In this document: positions 55,132 through 64,000 of the stretch, piece after piece
Position numbering within the stretch: position 1 is the first letter of the stretch
Layout: each line of letters opens with the position of its first letter
Origin: Alkalibacterium subtropicum
GTDB taxonomy: Bacteria; Bacillota; Bacilli; Lactobacillales; Carnobacteriaceae_A
DNA: 64,000 bases
Assembly: GCF_900112455.1 (NCBI RefSeq)
Contig: NZ_FOLT01000001.1
Coordinates: 308,323 to 372,322, forward strand
Reading direction: 5' to 3'
Position numbers and translations under genes: made by a program
The notes under the pieces: model-generated
Database searches by the model: none
Seen by the model: the letters and a program-made list of their open reading frames with translations, nothing else
What the model was told of the DNA's origin: nothing

Positions 55132-56418
55132 ATGGATAGTGATAATATAAGGAGTATCATCATTCTTGTTATACTGGTCTTGTTATCTGCTTATTTTTCT
55201 TCTTCCGAAACCGCTTTTACTTCGGCTAACCGGATCCGCCTGCGCAATGAAGCGGAAAAAGGGGACAAAAGGTCCCAGCTCACACTAAAGCTAGCTGAAA
55301 ACTTTGATGCTGTGCTCTCAACGATACTGATCGGAAATAATATCGTGAATATTGCCATGTCAGCGATCGCCACCTTGCTTTTTGTCAGCTGGTTCCCGGT
55401 TTATGGACCGACGATCGCTACAGTGGTCATGACGATCATCATCCTGATTTTTGGAGAGATCACACCCAAATCGATCGCTAAAGCAAAGAGTGAACCGCTT
55501 GCTAAAGCCTCCACGCCTTATATTTATTTTCTCATGACCATTTTCAGACCTGTATTGTGGCTGCTTAGACGCTGGAAACTCATGATCGATAGAGTGTTTC
55601 AACTGGATGAGACGGAGATCATCAGTGAAGATGAACTGCTGTCGATCGTAGAAGAAGCTGAAAGCGGCGGTAGTATCGAAGGACATGAAAGCCAGCTTGT
55701 AAAAGCCGCAATCGAGTTTGATGATATGGAAGTATCTGTGATCCTCACACCGCGTGTGGATGTCGTGAGTGCCGAGCTGGATTCGACGGATGCAGAGATC
55801 GAAGAGATTTTTATGAATCATAATTTTTCACGCTTGATCATATACGATGAATCCATCGATAATGTGGTAGGGGTCCTGCATGAAAAGGACTTTAACAGGT
55901 ACCTGCGTGCCAAACAGACGAAACAAAAACCCGTTTCTTTACTCTCAGTGGTAAAGGATGTTATTTTTGTGCCTCCGGTCATGAATTTATCGCGACTGCT
56001 TAGACTGATGCAGAAGAGTAAGACGCATATGGCTATCGTAGCTGATGAACATGGCGGAACCATCGGTATTGCCACCATGGAAGATGTCCTCGAGGAACTT
56101 GTCGGAGAAATCTGGGATGAATCGGACATCATTGAAGAAGAGGTCGTTGAACTGAAGGCCGGAAAACGATACAAGGTCAAAGGCACAGCGAGTCTGGAAA
56201 AGATATTTGAACTATTCGGTCTGACCGGTTATGAATCGTATGTCTCCAATTCTATGAGTGGTTTCGTCATCGAAGAATTAGGTCAGTTCCCGCAGGTAGG
56301 GGACGCATTTAAATATTACAATATGAAAGTATCCGTCACAGCTGTCAGAAACAGACGTGTTCTTGAGGTCCAGATCGATTATCTGCCGACGGATACGACT
56401 GAAAAAACAGACGACTAA
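55132..56418 (+). CDS. CNNM/CorC-family transporter (hemolysin-like)
   Basis: 428 residues. An N-terminal CNNM transmembrane domain (AYFSSSETAFTSANRIRLRN; three to four segments up to ~residue 145, including GEITPKSIAK), then two CBS domains (VILTPRVDVVSAELDSTDAE; VVKDVIFVPPVMNLSRLLRL; MAIVADEHGGTIGIATMEDVL), and a CorC/HlyC C-terminal domain. Family members export magnesium or are linked to ion homeostasis. Originally next to lepA before the prophage came in. Confidence 0.93.
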   Translation: MDSDNIRSIIILVILVLLSAYFSSSETAFTSANRIRLRNEAEKGDKRSQLTLKLAENFDAVLSTILIGNNIVNIAMSAIATLLFVSWFPVYGPTIATVVMTIIILIFGEITPKSIAKAKSEPLAKASTPYIYFLMTIFRPVLWLLRRWKLMIDRVFQLDETEIISEDELLSIVEEAESGGSIEGHESQLVKAAIEFDDMEVSVILTPRVDVVSAELDSTDAEIEEIFMNHNFSRLIIYDESIDNVVGVLHEKDFNRYLRAKQTKQKPVSLLSVVKDVIFVPPVMNLSRLLRLMQKSKTHMAIVADEHGGTIGIATMEDVLEELVGEIWDESDIIEEEVVELKAGKRYKVKGTASLEKIFELFGLTGYESYVSNSMSGFVIEELGQFPQVGDAFKYYNMKVSVTAVRNRRVLEVQIDYLPTDTTEKTDD

Positions 56419-56442
56419 GTAATGGAGTGAATAAAAAAAAGC

Positions 56443-57066
56443 ATGTCATTTTTAACAGATCCGTCTTTATCAACAGAAGAGATAGCAGAACAGCTTCTCG
56501 GTTGTCTGCTGGTAAAAGAAGCAGACGGTGTCATTACATCCGGACATATCGTCGAAACAGAAGCATATGTCGGTATAGAGGATCAGGCCAGTCACAGTTA
56601 TAACAGAAGGAAGACACCGAGGATGACGGCCATGTATGAACCGGCCGGTACCATTTATATCTATAAGATGCACACCCATCTGATGCTGAATGTCGTGACT
56701 AAAGAAAAAGGCGATCCGCAGGCAGTCCTTATTCGGGCAGTCGAACCTCATGCTGGAACACACGTGATGGAGGAAAGACGAAAAAAACAGGGTGTGGAAG
56801 CCACCAGTGGACCTGGGAAGCTGACGAAAGCTATGGGGATCACGATGGGCGACCATGAAACATCGATCCTGAAGCCGTCGCTTTATATTGATACACACCA
56901 GAAAAAATCACCTGTCAGCATCGAAAGATCCAAGCGTATCGGTATCTTGAATAAAGGGAAATGGACAGATGCACCGCTGCGTTTCACAGTTAAAGGAAAC
57001 CCTTATGTCTCAAGGAAAAAAGGACCGGTTAGAGTAGATAATGGGTGGGATGCTATGTTAGACTAA
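56443..57066 (+). CDS. 3-methyladenine DNA glycosylase (AAG/MPG type)
   Basis: Removes alkylated purines for base-excision repair. 207 residues, normal length. IAEQLLGCLLVKEADGVITS, VETEAYVGIEDQASHSYNRR and MYEPAGTIYIYKMH carry the catalytic Glu in the TEAY motif; SGPGKLTKAMGI follows. The GGAGTG site is about 13 bases from the ATG, longer than usual. Confidence 0.93.
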   Translation: MSFLTDPSLSTEEIAEQLLGCLLVKEADGVITSGHIVETEAYVGIEDQASHSYNRRKTPRMTAMYEPAGTIYIYKMHTHLMLNVVTKEKGDPQAVLIRAVEPHAGTHVMEERRKKQGVEATSGPGKLTKAMGITMGDHETSILKPSLYIDTHQKKSPVSIERSKRIGILNKGKWTDAPLRFTVKGNPYVSRKKGPVRVDNGWDAMLD

Positions 57067-57080
57067 AAGGAGGGATTATT

Positions 57081-57632
57081 ATGTCGAATGACTTATCAGG
57101 GTATATTGATAACGAACTGAAAGAGATGTTACCTAACTTTAAGTGGAAAATAATCAAAGAGAGCAAAAAGAATCTGATCGAGCTTTATCTGACGTTTCAT
57201 GTCGAAACAGAAGAAGAATATCAGGTCCAGGATATGCTCGGCAAAAATAATGAACCTGGACTGGTTCAGTTTGAAGATGTCATCTGCTTTTACGATCCGG
57301 CTTATGCACATGTCAAGCCTCAAAATTATCTCGCTTCTTTCTCAATGGACAGTCATACGGGCATCGAGAAAGGTTATGTCGATGCTATTCTCAGACAGTT
57401 GAATTACACAACAAAAAAAGGAAAAGTTGAGCTGACTGAGTTTTTAAGAGATGATTTTGCCGATTCATACGCATTGACCTGGAAAGAAAGTAATCTGCAG
57501 AATATGGTCGACACATTGAAAGAAACTGGGCGATACAGTGAAGAAAAAATACCAATGGAACTGGATGATGAACAATCATTCTTAGAAAAGTTGAAAAAGG
57601 ATGGCGCCGATGACGGAGTGGAAAGAGTTTAG
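57081..57632 (+). CDS. DUF3013 family protein
   Basis: 183 residues from ATG 57081 behind AAGGAGG; the frame from 57045 starts inside mpg. LIELYLTFHVETEEEYQVQD and VICFYDPAYAHVKPQNYLAS match the Lactobacillales DUF3013 family, function unknown, usually upstream of prmA as here. Confidence 0.88.
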   Translation: MSNDLSGYIDNELKEMLPNFKWKIIKESKKNLIELYLTFHVETEEEYQVQDMLGKNNEPGLVQFEDVICFYDPAYAHVKPQNYLASFSMDSHTGIEKGYVDAILRQLNYTTKKGKVELTEFLRDDFADSYALTWKESNLQNMVDTLKETGRYSEEKIPMELDDEQSFLEKLKKDGADDGVERV

Positions 57633-58563
57633 TGTCGCAATAAATAATGAGGCCGCAGAAGCGGTATCTTCTATTTTCACAGAGCTTGGCTCGTCAGGTG
57701 TCTCTATCAGTGACCGCAATGATTTTCTGCATATGCCGGAATATGGTAATGACACATTATGGGAACTGGATGAAGAAAACTTCCCCAAAGATGGTGTGGT
57801 CATCAAAGGCTACTTCACAGAACATGATGACTTGGACCAGATCAATGACGAACTGACGCGGCGAGTGAAACAACTGGCTGATTACGGTATTATGATCACG
57901 CATCTGGATATCACTATGAGTGATGTCAAAGAAGAAGACTGGTCGAATGCCTGGAAAAAATATTACCATCCAGTAAATATCACCCGTTTTTTGACTATCG
58001 TCCCTCAATGGGAAACCTACGAGAAAAGATTTGACGATGAACGTATCGTGTACCTGGATCCGGGCCTGGCTTTTGGAACAGGTACACACCCAACGACTCA
58101 ATTATGCATACAGGCTCTGGAAACATATGTATTCCCTGAAGCTAAACTTTTTGACGTCGGCACGGGGTCGGGGGTTCTCTCGATCGCCGCAGATCTATAC
58201 GGGGCAAAAGAAGTGAGAGCCTATGATCTGGATGAAGTGGCTGTAACGTCTGCAAAAGACAATATCAGGCTCAACCAGCTCGAAGACAGGATCGATGTTC
58301 AAGCCAATAATTTGCTGAAAGACGTCAGTGATCAAGCGGATATTATAGTCGCTAATATTCTTACTGAAGTTATACTACCTTTTATCCCGGATGCCTATGC
58401 GCATTTAGAGGATGACGGGCTCTTTATTACCTCTGGCATTATTTTAGATAAAAAAGATGAAGTTATTGAATCTTTGATCCGACATGACTTTGATATCCTT
58501 CAGGTCAATCAGATGAAAGACTGGGTGGCTGTCATCGCTAAAAAAACAAAAAAGGAAGAGTGA
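57610..58563 (+). CDS. prmA: Ribosomal protein L11 methyltransferase PrmA
   Basis: Trimethylates ribosomal protein L11. 317 residues from ATG 57610; the in-frame ATG at 57601 lies too close to the AAAAAGG site. Overlaps the DUF3013 gene by 23 bases. Substrate-recognition N-terminal domain, then the SAM domain with [29 protein letters not shown] and [13 protein letters not shown]. The NxxY-type NILT motif is the family's catalytic-loop signature. Confidence 0.95.
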   Translation: MTEWKEFSVAINNEAAEAVSSIFTELGSSGVSISDRNDFLHMPEYGNDTLWELDEENFPKDGVVIKGYFTEHDDLDQINDELTRRVKQLADYGIMITHLDITMSDVKEEDWSNAWKKYYHPVNITRFLTIVPQWETYEKRFDDERIVYLDPGLAFGTGTHPTTQLCIQALETYVFPEAKLFDVGTGSGVLSIAADLYGAKEVRAYDLDEVAVTSAKDNIRLNQLEDRIDVQANNLLKDVSDQADIIVANILTEVILPFIPDAYAHLEDDGLFITSGIILDKKDEVIESLIRHDFDILQVNQMKDWVAVIAKKTKKEE

Positions 58564-58567
58564 AAAA

Positions 58568-59236
58568 ATGGAAAATATGGAAAAATATATCGATCACACA
58601 CTATTAAAACCCGAATCAACGGATATGGATGTACAGAAAGTCTGTCTTGAAGCAAAGAAACACAACTTTAAGTCCGTCTGCATAAACCCGGGCTGGGTCA
58701 AATATACTGCTGATTTATTGAAAGATTCAGAAGTGGAAACGTGTACGGTAATCGGTTTTCCTCTAGGAGCCAATACGTCTAAAGTCAAAGCTTTTGAAGC
58801 TGAACAAGCAGTGAAAGAAGGCGCTACTGAAGTCGATATGGTCATCAACATCGGTGCTCTGAAAAGTGAAGATTATACATTAGTCCACGATGACATCAAA
58901 GCAGTCGTCAATGCTGTAAACGGTAAAGCCTTAGTTAAAGTGATCATCGAAACTGCACTATTAAATGAACACGAAAAAGTAAGAGCCTGCGAAGCAGCTA
59001 AAAGAGCGGGGGCAGACTTTGTCAAGACATCGACTGGCTTTTCAACAGGTGGTGCCACCATTGAAGATGTCAAACTGATGCGCAAGACTGTCGGACCAGA
59101 TATGGGTGTGAAAGCTTCCGGTGGTGTACGCTCGATCGAAGATGCCAAAGCAATGATCGAAGCGGGTGCGACACGTATCGGTACATCTAACGGTGTTGCG
59201 ATCGTTGAAGGAAATGAAGCAACGGAAGATTATTAA
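58568..59236 (+). CDS. deoC: Deoxyribose-phosphate aldolase
   Basis: Splits 2-deoxyribose-5-phosphate to acetaldehyde and glyceraldehyde-3-phosphate. 222 residues. IDHTLLKPE at the N-terminus, Schiff-base lysine in [14 protein letters not shown] and the second lysine in [10 protein letters not shown]. It sits four bases after prmA, not with other nucleoside-catabolism genes. In several Lactobacillales the 16S rRNA methyltransferase gene rsmE is expected between prmA and relA; it is absent here. Confidence 0.97.
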   Translation: MENMEKYIDHTLLKPESTDMDVQKVCLEAKKHNFKSVCINPGWVKYTADLLKDSEVETCTVIGFPLGANTSKVKAFEAEQAVKEGATEVDMVINIGALKSEDYTLVHDDIKAVVNAVNGKALVKVIIETALLNEHEKVRACEAAKRAGADFVKTSTGFSTGGATIEDVKLMRKTVGPDMGVKASGGVRSIEDAKAMIEAGATRIGTSNGVAIVEGNEATEDY

Positions 59237-59258
59237 GGGGTCACAGACACAGCCTGCC

Positions 59259-59287
59259 TTGAAGTAAGAGCTGAAAAGTTTTATAAT
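59259..59287 (+). promoter_or_regulatory. Promoter of relA
   Basis: TTGAAG (59259-59264), 17-bp spacer, TATAAT (59282-59287). The transcript would start near 59294, immediately before a hairpin. Confidence 0.72.
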
Positions 59288-59301
59288 TAATAAGAAGAAG
59301 T

Positions 59302-59330
59302 AGCCAGCACTCCTATAAGTGCTGGTTTTC
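59302..59330 (+). terminator. Weak terminator in the relA leader
   Basis: CCAGCACT (59304-59311) pairs with AGTGCTGG (59318-59325), followed by TTTTC. It ends deoC transcription and may also attenuate transcripts from the relA promoter upstream of it. Confidence 0.78.
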
Positions 59331-59383
59331 TTATAAGGAAAGGCGAAAAGCTATGAAAACCTCGAAGAATGAAGGTGATACCC

Positions 59384-61603
59384 ATGCCACAAAATAAAGA
59401 TTATACCCCGCAGGAAGTTATCGCACTTTGCCTGACGTATATGAGCAGTGAACATGTGGGCTTTGTAAAAAGAGCCTATGATTTAGCCAACGAAGCCCAT
59501 AAAGGACAGATGCGAAAATCCGGGGAAGAGTACATCATGCATCCGGTGCAGGTCGCAGGGATCCTTGCTGAACTGAAAATGGATCCTGTTACAGTTGCAA
59601 CGGGCTTTCTGCATGATGTTGTTGAAGACACAGACTATACGTATGCGCAGCTGGCTGAACTGTTCACACCGGAAGTGGCCGATCTGGTCGATGGTGTAAC
59701 TAAATTAGGTAAAATCAAGTTTAAATCCAAGCAGGAACATCAGGCTGAAAATCATCGAAAAATGCTGTTAGCTATGGCACAGGACGTCCGCGTCATTCTT
59801 GTCAAACTTGCTGACAGAGTGCACAACATGCGGACCCTTAAGCATCACCGTCCGGAAAAGCAGCGTGAGATCGCCAGAGAAACGCTGGATATCTATGCAC
59901 CGCTGGCGGACCGCTTGGGTATCAATCGAATGAAATGGGAACTGGAAGACACCTCGTTAAGATATCTGAATCCTCAGCAGTATTATCGTATCGTTCATCT
60001 AATGAATTCCAGACGTGAAGACAGAGAGAACTATATTGAAGATGCTAAAACGGCGATCCAGAAATCCGTTGAGGAACTGGGGATCGAAGCACAGATAACG
60101 GGAAGACCCAAACATATTTATTCGATCTATAAAAAAATGAAGAGTCAGAAAAAGCAGTTCAACGAGATCTACGACCTGCTGGCTATCCGGATCATCGTCG
60201 ATTCTATCAAGGACTGCTATGCGGTTCTCGGTGCCATCCATACAAGATGGAAGCCGATGCCGGGACGATTCAAGGATTATATCGCTATGCCTAAAGCGAA
60301 CATGTACCAGTCCCTCCATACCACTGTACTGGGACCCCATGCAACGCCTTTGGAAGTGCAGATCAGAACGATGAAAATGCATGAAATCGCCGAGTATGGG
60401 GTTGCGGCCCACTGGGCATATAAGGAAGGCATCACCCAAAAAATAGATAACGATGAATTGAGCGAACACATCTCATGGTTCCGTGATATTCTGGAACTTC
60501 AAAGTGAGTCCCGCGATGCCAGTGACTTCATGGATTCGATCAAGCAGGATATCTTTAAAGATAAAGTTTACGTGTTCAGCCCCAAAGGCGATGTGATGGA
60601 ATTGCCGAGCGGATCCAGCACGCTGGACTTTGCTTATCATGTCCATACGGAAGTCGGTAACAAGTCCATGGGTGCGAAAGTGAACGGCAAGATCGTTCCA
60701 CTGAATTATAAATTAAAGACAGGCGATATCGTCGAGATGCTGACCTCGGCCAATTCATTCGGACCAAGCCGGGACTGGCTGAATTATGTCAACACCTCTA
60801 AAGCTAAAAATAAAATCAAACGCTTCTTTAAAACGCAGGAAAAAGAGCAGAATATCGAACGCGGCAAAGAGATCCTTGAGAAGCTGCTGCTGGAAATGGA
60901 ATTTAATCCAAAAGATATCCTGAAAAAGGATAAACTGAGAAAAGCAGCGGAACGATTCAACTTCCAGACCATCGATGACCTGTATGCCGGCATCGGCTAT
61001 GGCGAAGTCAAGAGTGCAACGGTTGCGAATCGTCTCACAGAGAAAGAACGTCGCGAACGGGAAAAAGAAACCTTCCAACTGGATGAGTCGACCAATACGA
61101 TCGAACTCAAAAATAAAAAAGAGCCTGAGCGGATGAAGATCCGTCATGAAGGTGGCGTGGTGATCCAGGGAGCAGACAACCTGCTTGTTCGTTTAAGCAA
61201 ATGTTGTAACCCGGTTCCCGGCGACGAAATCGTCGGCTATATCACACGAGGCCGCGGTGTATCAATCCATAGAAAAGACTGTCCGAACCTTCATTCATCA
61301 GACGATAACGAAGACCGGCTCATCGATGTTGAGTGGGAATCGACCGAGGCCAGTGCCAATAAGGACTATAATGCTGAAGTGCAGGTGGAAGGGTACGACC
61401 GCAGCGGATTCTTAAATGAGATCCTGCAGGTCATCAACTCTCAGACCAATAAGCTGAGTAATATAAATGGACGAGTGGACAAGAATGGAACAGCTATCAT
61501 TAAATTTACGATCGCCATCCAGAACCTTAAGGAACTGGAACAGATCGTAGATAAGGTGAAATCTGTCCCGGATGTCTATTCTGTTAAACGTATAACGACC
61601 TAA
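59384..61603 (+). CDS. relA: Bifunctional (p)ppGpp synthetase/hydrolase (RelA/SpoT homologue)
   Basis: Stringent response enzyme. 739 residues from ATG 59384, seven bases after AAGGTGAT; the ATG at 59369 precedes that site. HD hydrolase domain: HPVQVAGILAEL and FLHDVVEDTDYT (His-Asp pair); synthetase domain: RPKHIYSIYKKMKSQ and RFKDYIAMPKANMYQSLHTT; then TGS (VYVFSPKGDVMELPSGSSTL), a zinc-finger-like CCNPVPGDEIVGYITRGRG segment, and C-terminal ACT. Both active sites look intact, so it should make and break (p)ppGpp. Confidence 0.97.
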   Translation: MPQNKDYTPQEVIALCLTYMSSEHVGFVKRAYDLANEAHKGQMRKSGEEYIMHPVQVAGILAELKMDPVTVATGFLHDVVEDTDYTYAQLAELFTPEVADLVDGVTKLGKIKFKSKQEHQAENHRKMLLAMAQDVRVILVKLADRVHNMRTLKHHRPEKQREIARETLDIYAPLADRLGINRMKWELEDTSLRYLNPQQYYRIVHLMNSRREDRENYIEDAKTAIQKSVEELGIEAQITGRPKHIYSIYKKMKSQKKQFNEIYDLLAIRIIVDSIKDCYAVLGAIHTRWKPMPGRFKDYIAMPKANMYQSLHTTVLGPHATPLEVQIRTMKMHEIAEYGVAAHWAYKEGITQKIDNDELSEHISWFRDILELQSESRDASDFMDSIKQDIFKDKVYVFSPKGDVMELPSGSSTLDFAYHVHTEVGNKSMGAKVNGKIVPLNYKLKTGDIVEMLTSANSFGPSRDWLNYVNTSKAKNKIKRFFKTQEKEQNIERGKEILEKLLLEMEFNPKDILKKDKLRKAAERFNFQTIDDLYAGIGYGEVKSATVANRLTEKERREREKETFQLDESTNTIELKNKKEPERMKIRHEGGVVIQGADNLLVRLSKCCNPVPGDEIVGYITRGRGVSIHRKDCPNLHSSDDNEDRLIDVEWESTEASANKDYNAEVQVEGYDRSGFLNEILQVINSQTNKLSNINGRVDKNGTAIIKFTIAIQNLKELEQIVDKVKSVPDVYSVKRITT

Positions 61604-61630
61604 GCTTTTAATACGATTAGGAGGATTCAA

Positions 61631-62077
61631 GTGAGAGCAGTGATTCAGCGTGCAAAAGAAGCACGGGTAAGAGTCGAAGATGAAGTGGTGGGGGTAATCA
61701 GCCACGGCCTGGTGGTTTTATTAGGTGTGGAAGATGCAGATACGGAAGAAGACATCGCTTATCTTGTACGTAAAATAAGCAAGCTGCGTATTTTTGAAGA
61801 CGATCAGGAAAAGATGAACCTGTCTGTCCAGGATGTGAAGGGGGATATTTTATCTATTTCCCAGTTTACCCTGCATGCAGATACCAGAAAAGGCAACCGT
61901 CCCAGTTTTACTGGGGCAGCCAAACCAGATTACGCTGATGAATTGTACAGACAGTTCAATGCTGCATTGGCTGACGAAGGGATCCATGTAGAAACCGGGA
62001 ACTTCGGAAAGCATATGGAGATCGATTTTATCAATGATGGTCCGGTGACTATCCTGATCGATTCGAAAAATAAATAA
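61631..62077 (+). CDS. dtd: D-aminoacyl-tRNA deacylase
   Basis: Removes D-amino acids mischarged to tRNA. 148 residues from GTG 61631 behind [27 protein letters not shown], the [17 protein letters not shown] motif carrying the Ser-Gln-Phe-Thr and Gly-Asn-Arg-Pro elements, and the C-terminal GPVTILIDS. Placement behind relA is conserved in Bacilli. Confidence 0.97.
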   Translation: MRAVIQRAKEARVRVEDEVVGVISHGLVVLLGVEDADTEEDIAYLVRKISKLRIFEDDQEKMNLSVQDVKGDILSISQFTLHADTRKGNRPSFTGAAKPDYADELYRQFNAALADEGIHVETGNFGKHMEIDFINDGPVTILIDSKNK

Positions 62078-62078
62078 A

Positions 62079-62113
62079 GAAGAGAGACGGGGAAGTGGCG
62101 CCTGTCTCTTTTT
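62079..62113 (+). terminator. Terminator after dtd
   Basis: GAGACGGGG...CCTGTCTC hairpin followed by TTTTTT. It ends the relA-dtd unit. Confidence 0.8.
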
Positions 62114-62169
62114 TATTTTTGTCAGTCATTCAGGTGGCGCTGTTCGGAGAGTGTTTCATTATAGAAATA

Positions 62170-62203
62170 GAAAAAGAGGTCGAGAGTGACATCTCGACCT
62201 CTT
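62170..62203 (-). terminator. Terminator of the amidase gene
   Basis: AAGAGGTCGAGA pairs with TCTCGACCTCTT around six bases; on the minus strand it is followed by TTTTTCTATTTC. Confidence 0.85.
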
Positions 62204-62224
62204 GCCAGACCGTTCATAAATCGT

Positions 62225-63565
62225 TTACCGTTGAGAAAAATACTGGTCCAGTGCATTGTAGACAGCATCAGCGACCGTTGACTGATAGGCCGGTGTGTTT
62301 ACCAGTGTGATATCATAGTCGTTGTTCATGTATCCCAGTTCAAGGAGGACTGACGGCTGAGCGTTTTGTCGCAGCACTTGATAATTGCCGTGTCTTACAC
62401 CATTATTGTCGAGTCTGACATTTTGGGACAGCTGCTGGTTGATGACATCAGCTAATGATCGCTCATTATCCGAATAGTAATAAGTTGTTGTCCCAGACAT
62501 GGAATTAGCTTCCGGGACAGCATCGTAATGAAGGCTTATAAAGGCATCCGCATTGGCCTGATGAGCATAGTAGACGCGGTCGTTCAGTGAGATATACTCG
62601 TCCGTACTGCGGGTCAAAATCACGTTGACGCCGTCTTTCTTCAACCGGTCCGCCAGCAGCAGGCCCGTGTTGAGCGTTACTTCTTTTTCAGTAAACCCAC
62701 TGGAAGCGACAGCACCAGGATCATAGCCACCATGCCCGGGGTCGATGACGATAGTTGCTTCAGCCAGGGTCGTCGCATAATGTGAGGCCGAGGCATTCGG
62801 CAGGGTTTCTTTTGCACTGACAGTTTCAGCAGAGACAGTTTCCGTCACCCAGCTGGCTACAAAACCGCGTGTACCGTCACTTAATTCTATTTCATACCAT
62901 TCATTTTCTTCCTTTAAAACATCAAATTCTTCAGCACTTCTCAGGGTGGTCAGTATGCCGGCATCTATGGTCGGCTCATGTCTGATATTTGTCGGTGTGC
63001 TGCCTACTCTGATTTTAAGCGACGCATCTGCTTTTTCTCCGGCGGCAGCACGTTCTGTGGGCTGATCGATAACAGCGATCAGATCGGCGTGAAGCCAGGC
63101 CACGCGATGATTGAATAGAATCTGAACCCAGTCATCCTCTCTGTATAAAATGGGGAATTCTTCACCCTGGCTGACTGTCCCGAGGATTTTAGAATCTGTC
63201 GTTGAAAACTGTCTCACGTTGACTTCTGCAGAGGTGATCCGTCCATAAAGCTGATTATCCAAGGATACTTCTTCATTTTCCACGAGCCAGCTGGCGACCC
63301 AGCCGATCTGGTCAGTTTCCAGGCGTACTTTATACCACTCGTTTTCTTCTCCAAGGACGTTCAACTGCTCCTGCTCATTCACTTGAGTGAGGATCTCGTG
63401 GGATAATCCGGGACCGTATCTGACGTTCAGTGTCGATGCCAGTACGGTTACTTTATTTTCATTGGCTAAAGCAACGATAGACCCCAGCAGGAGAACGACC
63501 AGACCGGTAATAAGCAGAATAAACAAAGAACGGTTATTTTTACTATGTAAGTGGCTCTGATCCAT
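62225..63565 (-). CDS. Secreted N-acetylmuramoyl-L-alanine amidase with three SH3 domains
   Basis: 446 residues. A basic start and one hydrophobic segment (residues ~13-35; SLFILLITGLVVLLLGSIVA) make a signal or anchor. Three bacterial SH3 domains follow (around 36-80, 88-145, 168-235; NVRYGPG, VNVRQFST, TNIRHEPT starts; each with EWYKV/DWVQI-type strands). Residues ~270-446 are an Amidase_3 domain with VIDPGHGGYDPGA (zinc His), ISLHYDA and VLLELGYMNN (catalytic Glu). It cleaves the stem peptide from muramic acid in the wall. ATG 63565 behind GGAGG. Confidence 0.95.
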   Translation of the reverse strand: MDQSHLHSKNNRSLFILLITGLVVLLLGSIVALANENKVTVLASTLNVRYGPGLSHEILTQVNEQEQLNVLGEENEWYKVRLETDQIGWVASWLVENEEVSLDNQLYGRITSAEVNVRQFSTTDSKILGTVSQGEEFPILYREDDWVQILFNHRVAWLHADLIAVIDQPTERAAAGEKADASLKIRVGSTPTNIRHEPTIDAGILTTLRSAEEFDVLKEENEWYEIELSDGTRGFVASWVTETVSAETVSAKETLPNASASHYATTLAEATIVIDPGHGGYDPGAVASSGFTEKEVTLNTGLLLADRLKKDGVNVILTRSTDEYISLNDRVYYAHQANADAFISLHYDAVPEANSMSGTTTYYYSDNERSLADVINQQLSQNVRLDNNGVRHGNYQVLRQNAQPSVLLELGYMNNDYDITLVNTPAYQSTVADAVYNALDQYFSQR

Positions 63566-63598
63566 GGCTATACCTCCTTTTTTTTATGATTTGTTTTC

Positions 63599-63628
63599 AT
63601 TATACCGATAGAGACGCTTTCATAGCAA
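63599..63628 (-). promoter_or_regulatory. Promoter of the amidase gene
   Basis: On the minus strand, TTGCTA (63628-63623), an 18-bp spacer and a perfect TATAAT (63604-63599). The start codon lies 33 bases downstream. Confidence 0.65.
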
Positions 63629-63772
63629 TAGGAAAGACACATTTTCTACACATTTCCATGCATAAATATAAAGAAAATCAGTATCAAAACCACAGAAAGT
63701 AAATGATGTGACCAAATAAGCTATGTGTAAAATTAATGTCGGAAGTGAAAAAGGTCGACCTAGACAAAAAGA

Positions 63773-63825
63773 AAGAAGACCCTTAATCTAGAGATAACGA
63801 CAACGCTAGAGAAAGAGGTCTTCTT
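63773..63825 (+). promoter_or_regulatory. Hairpin over the transposase ribosome binding site
   Basis: AAGAAGACC (63773-63781) is repeated inverted as GGTCTTCTT (63817-63825), ending right at the ATG. The AAGAGG ribosome binding site at 63814-63818 reaches into the second arm, so the folded RNA could hide it. Confidence 0.6.
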
Positions 63826-64000
63826 ATGAATGAAATTATATCAGAAATCATCAACACTATAAAGGGTTCTTCTACCCTTTTAGAAACTGAATTAGCTTTA
63901 GAAACGGTTTTCCAGCGTATCACTCAAGAATTGCTTAGTACTGCTTTTAAACAAATTGATCTAGAACTACTTCATGATTATAAAGAACAAGGTTATGAGA
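63826..64000 (+). CDS. Transposase, probably ISLre2 family (3' end cut off)
   Basis: The frame is open to the right edge (58 codons visible). MNEIISEIINTIKGSSTLLE and AFKQIDLELLHDYKEQGYE recall ISLre2/UPF0236 transposases. Family assignment rests only on the N-terminus and is tentative. It is 260 bases from the start of the amidase gene, facing away from it. The left inverted repeat of the element should lie between about 63700 and 63790; its exact edge cannot be fixed here. Confidence 0.55.
   Translation, partial: MNEIISEIINTIKGSSTLLETELALETVFQRITQELLSTAFKQIDLELLHDYKEQGYE

Noticed and set aside
55360..55821. Minus-strand ORFs within the CNNM, infB, prmA and relA genes
   Set aside because: All are antisense shadows of conserved genes with clear domains.

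Overview
The window reads as the chromosome of a low-to-moderate GC Gram-positive bacterium of the class Bacilli. The order polC-rimP-nusA-ylxR-ylxQ-infB-rbfA-truB-ribF, then CIRCE-hrcA-grpE-dnaK-dnaJ-lepA, and further on prmA-deoC-relA-dtd-amidase, fits Lactobacillales (a Carnobacteriaceae-like alkaliphile or marine lactic acid bacterium is possible). The species cannot be named from sequence alone.

Layout: (1) 1-18102 is a host core block: replicative polymerase PolC (cut by the left edge), the translation/transcription operon from rimP to rbfA, truB-ribF, the HrcA-controlled heat-shock genes, and lepA. (2) 18064-54954 is an apparently complete siphovirus-type prophage of about 36.9 kb, integrated at the 3' end of lepA. 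A 39-bp lepA tail is repeated at both ends with 36/39 identity, and all three differences are synonymous. (3) 54955-63565 is host again: a CNNM/CorC-type transporter, 3-methyladenine glycosylase, a DUF3013 protein, PrmA, DeoC, the (p)ppGpp enzyme RelA/Rsh, D-Tyr-tRNA deacylase and a cell-wall amidase on the opposite strand. (4) 63826-64000 is the start of a transposase cut by the right edge.

Prophage order: integrase and a small partner; accessory cargo on the minus strand (a TIR-like protein and a 2-TM SLATT/DUF4231-like protein, an immA relic, an S24-like protein, a SHOCT protein); an ImmR/ImmA-type repressor-protease switch with four GATACA-type operators; Cro-like and antirepressor genes; recombination/replication genes (YqaJ, RecT, DnaD-like, RecU, SSB); an ArpU-type late regulator; terminase, portal, head, connector and tail genes (with a programmed -1 frameshift in the tail chaperone); a receptor-binding/baseplate set; holin and endolysin; and a four-gene tail of unknown genes before attR.

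The most interesting candidate for an undescribed system is the minus-strand TIR-like + SLATT gene pair at 20015-21113. It looks like a Thoeris-like signalling pair (TIR enzyme plus membrane effector) carried as prophage cargo, with a fossil of an immA 3' end beside it that marks a recombination scar. A second set of unknown accessory genes (53129-54660) sits between the endolysin and attR. Two host operons (rimP-nusA and relA) show a promoter followed by a weak intrinsic terminator in the leader, which suggests attenuation.
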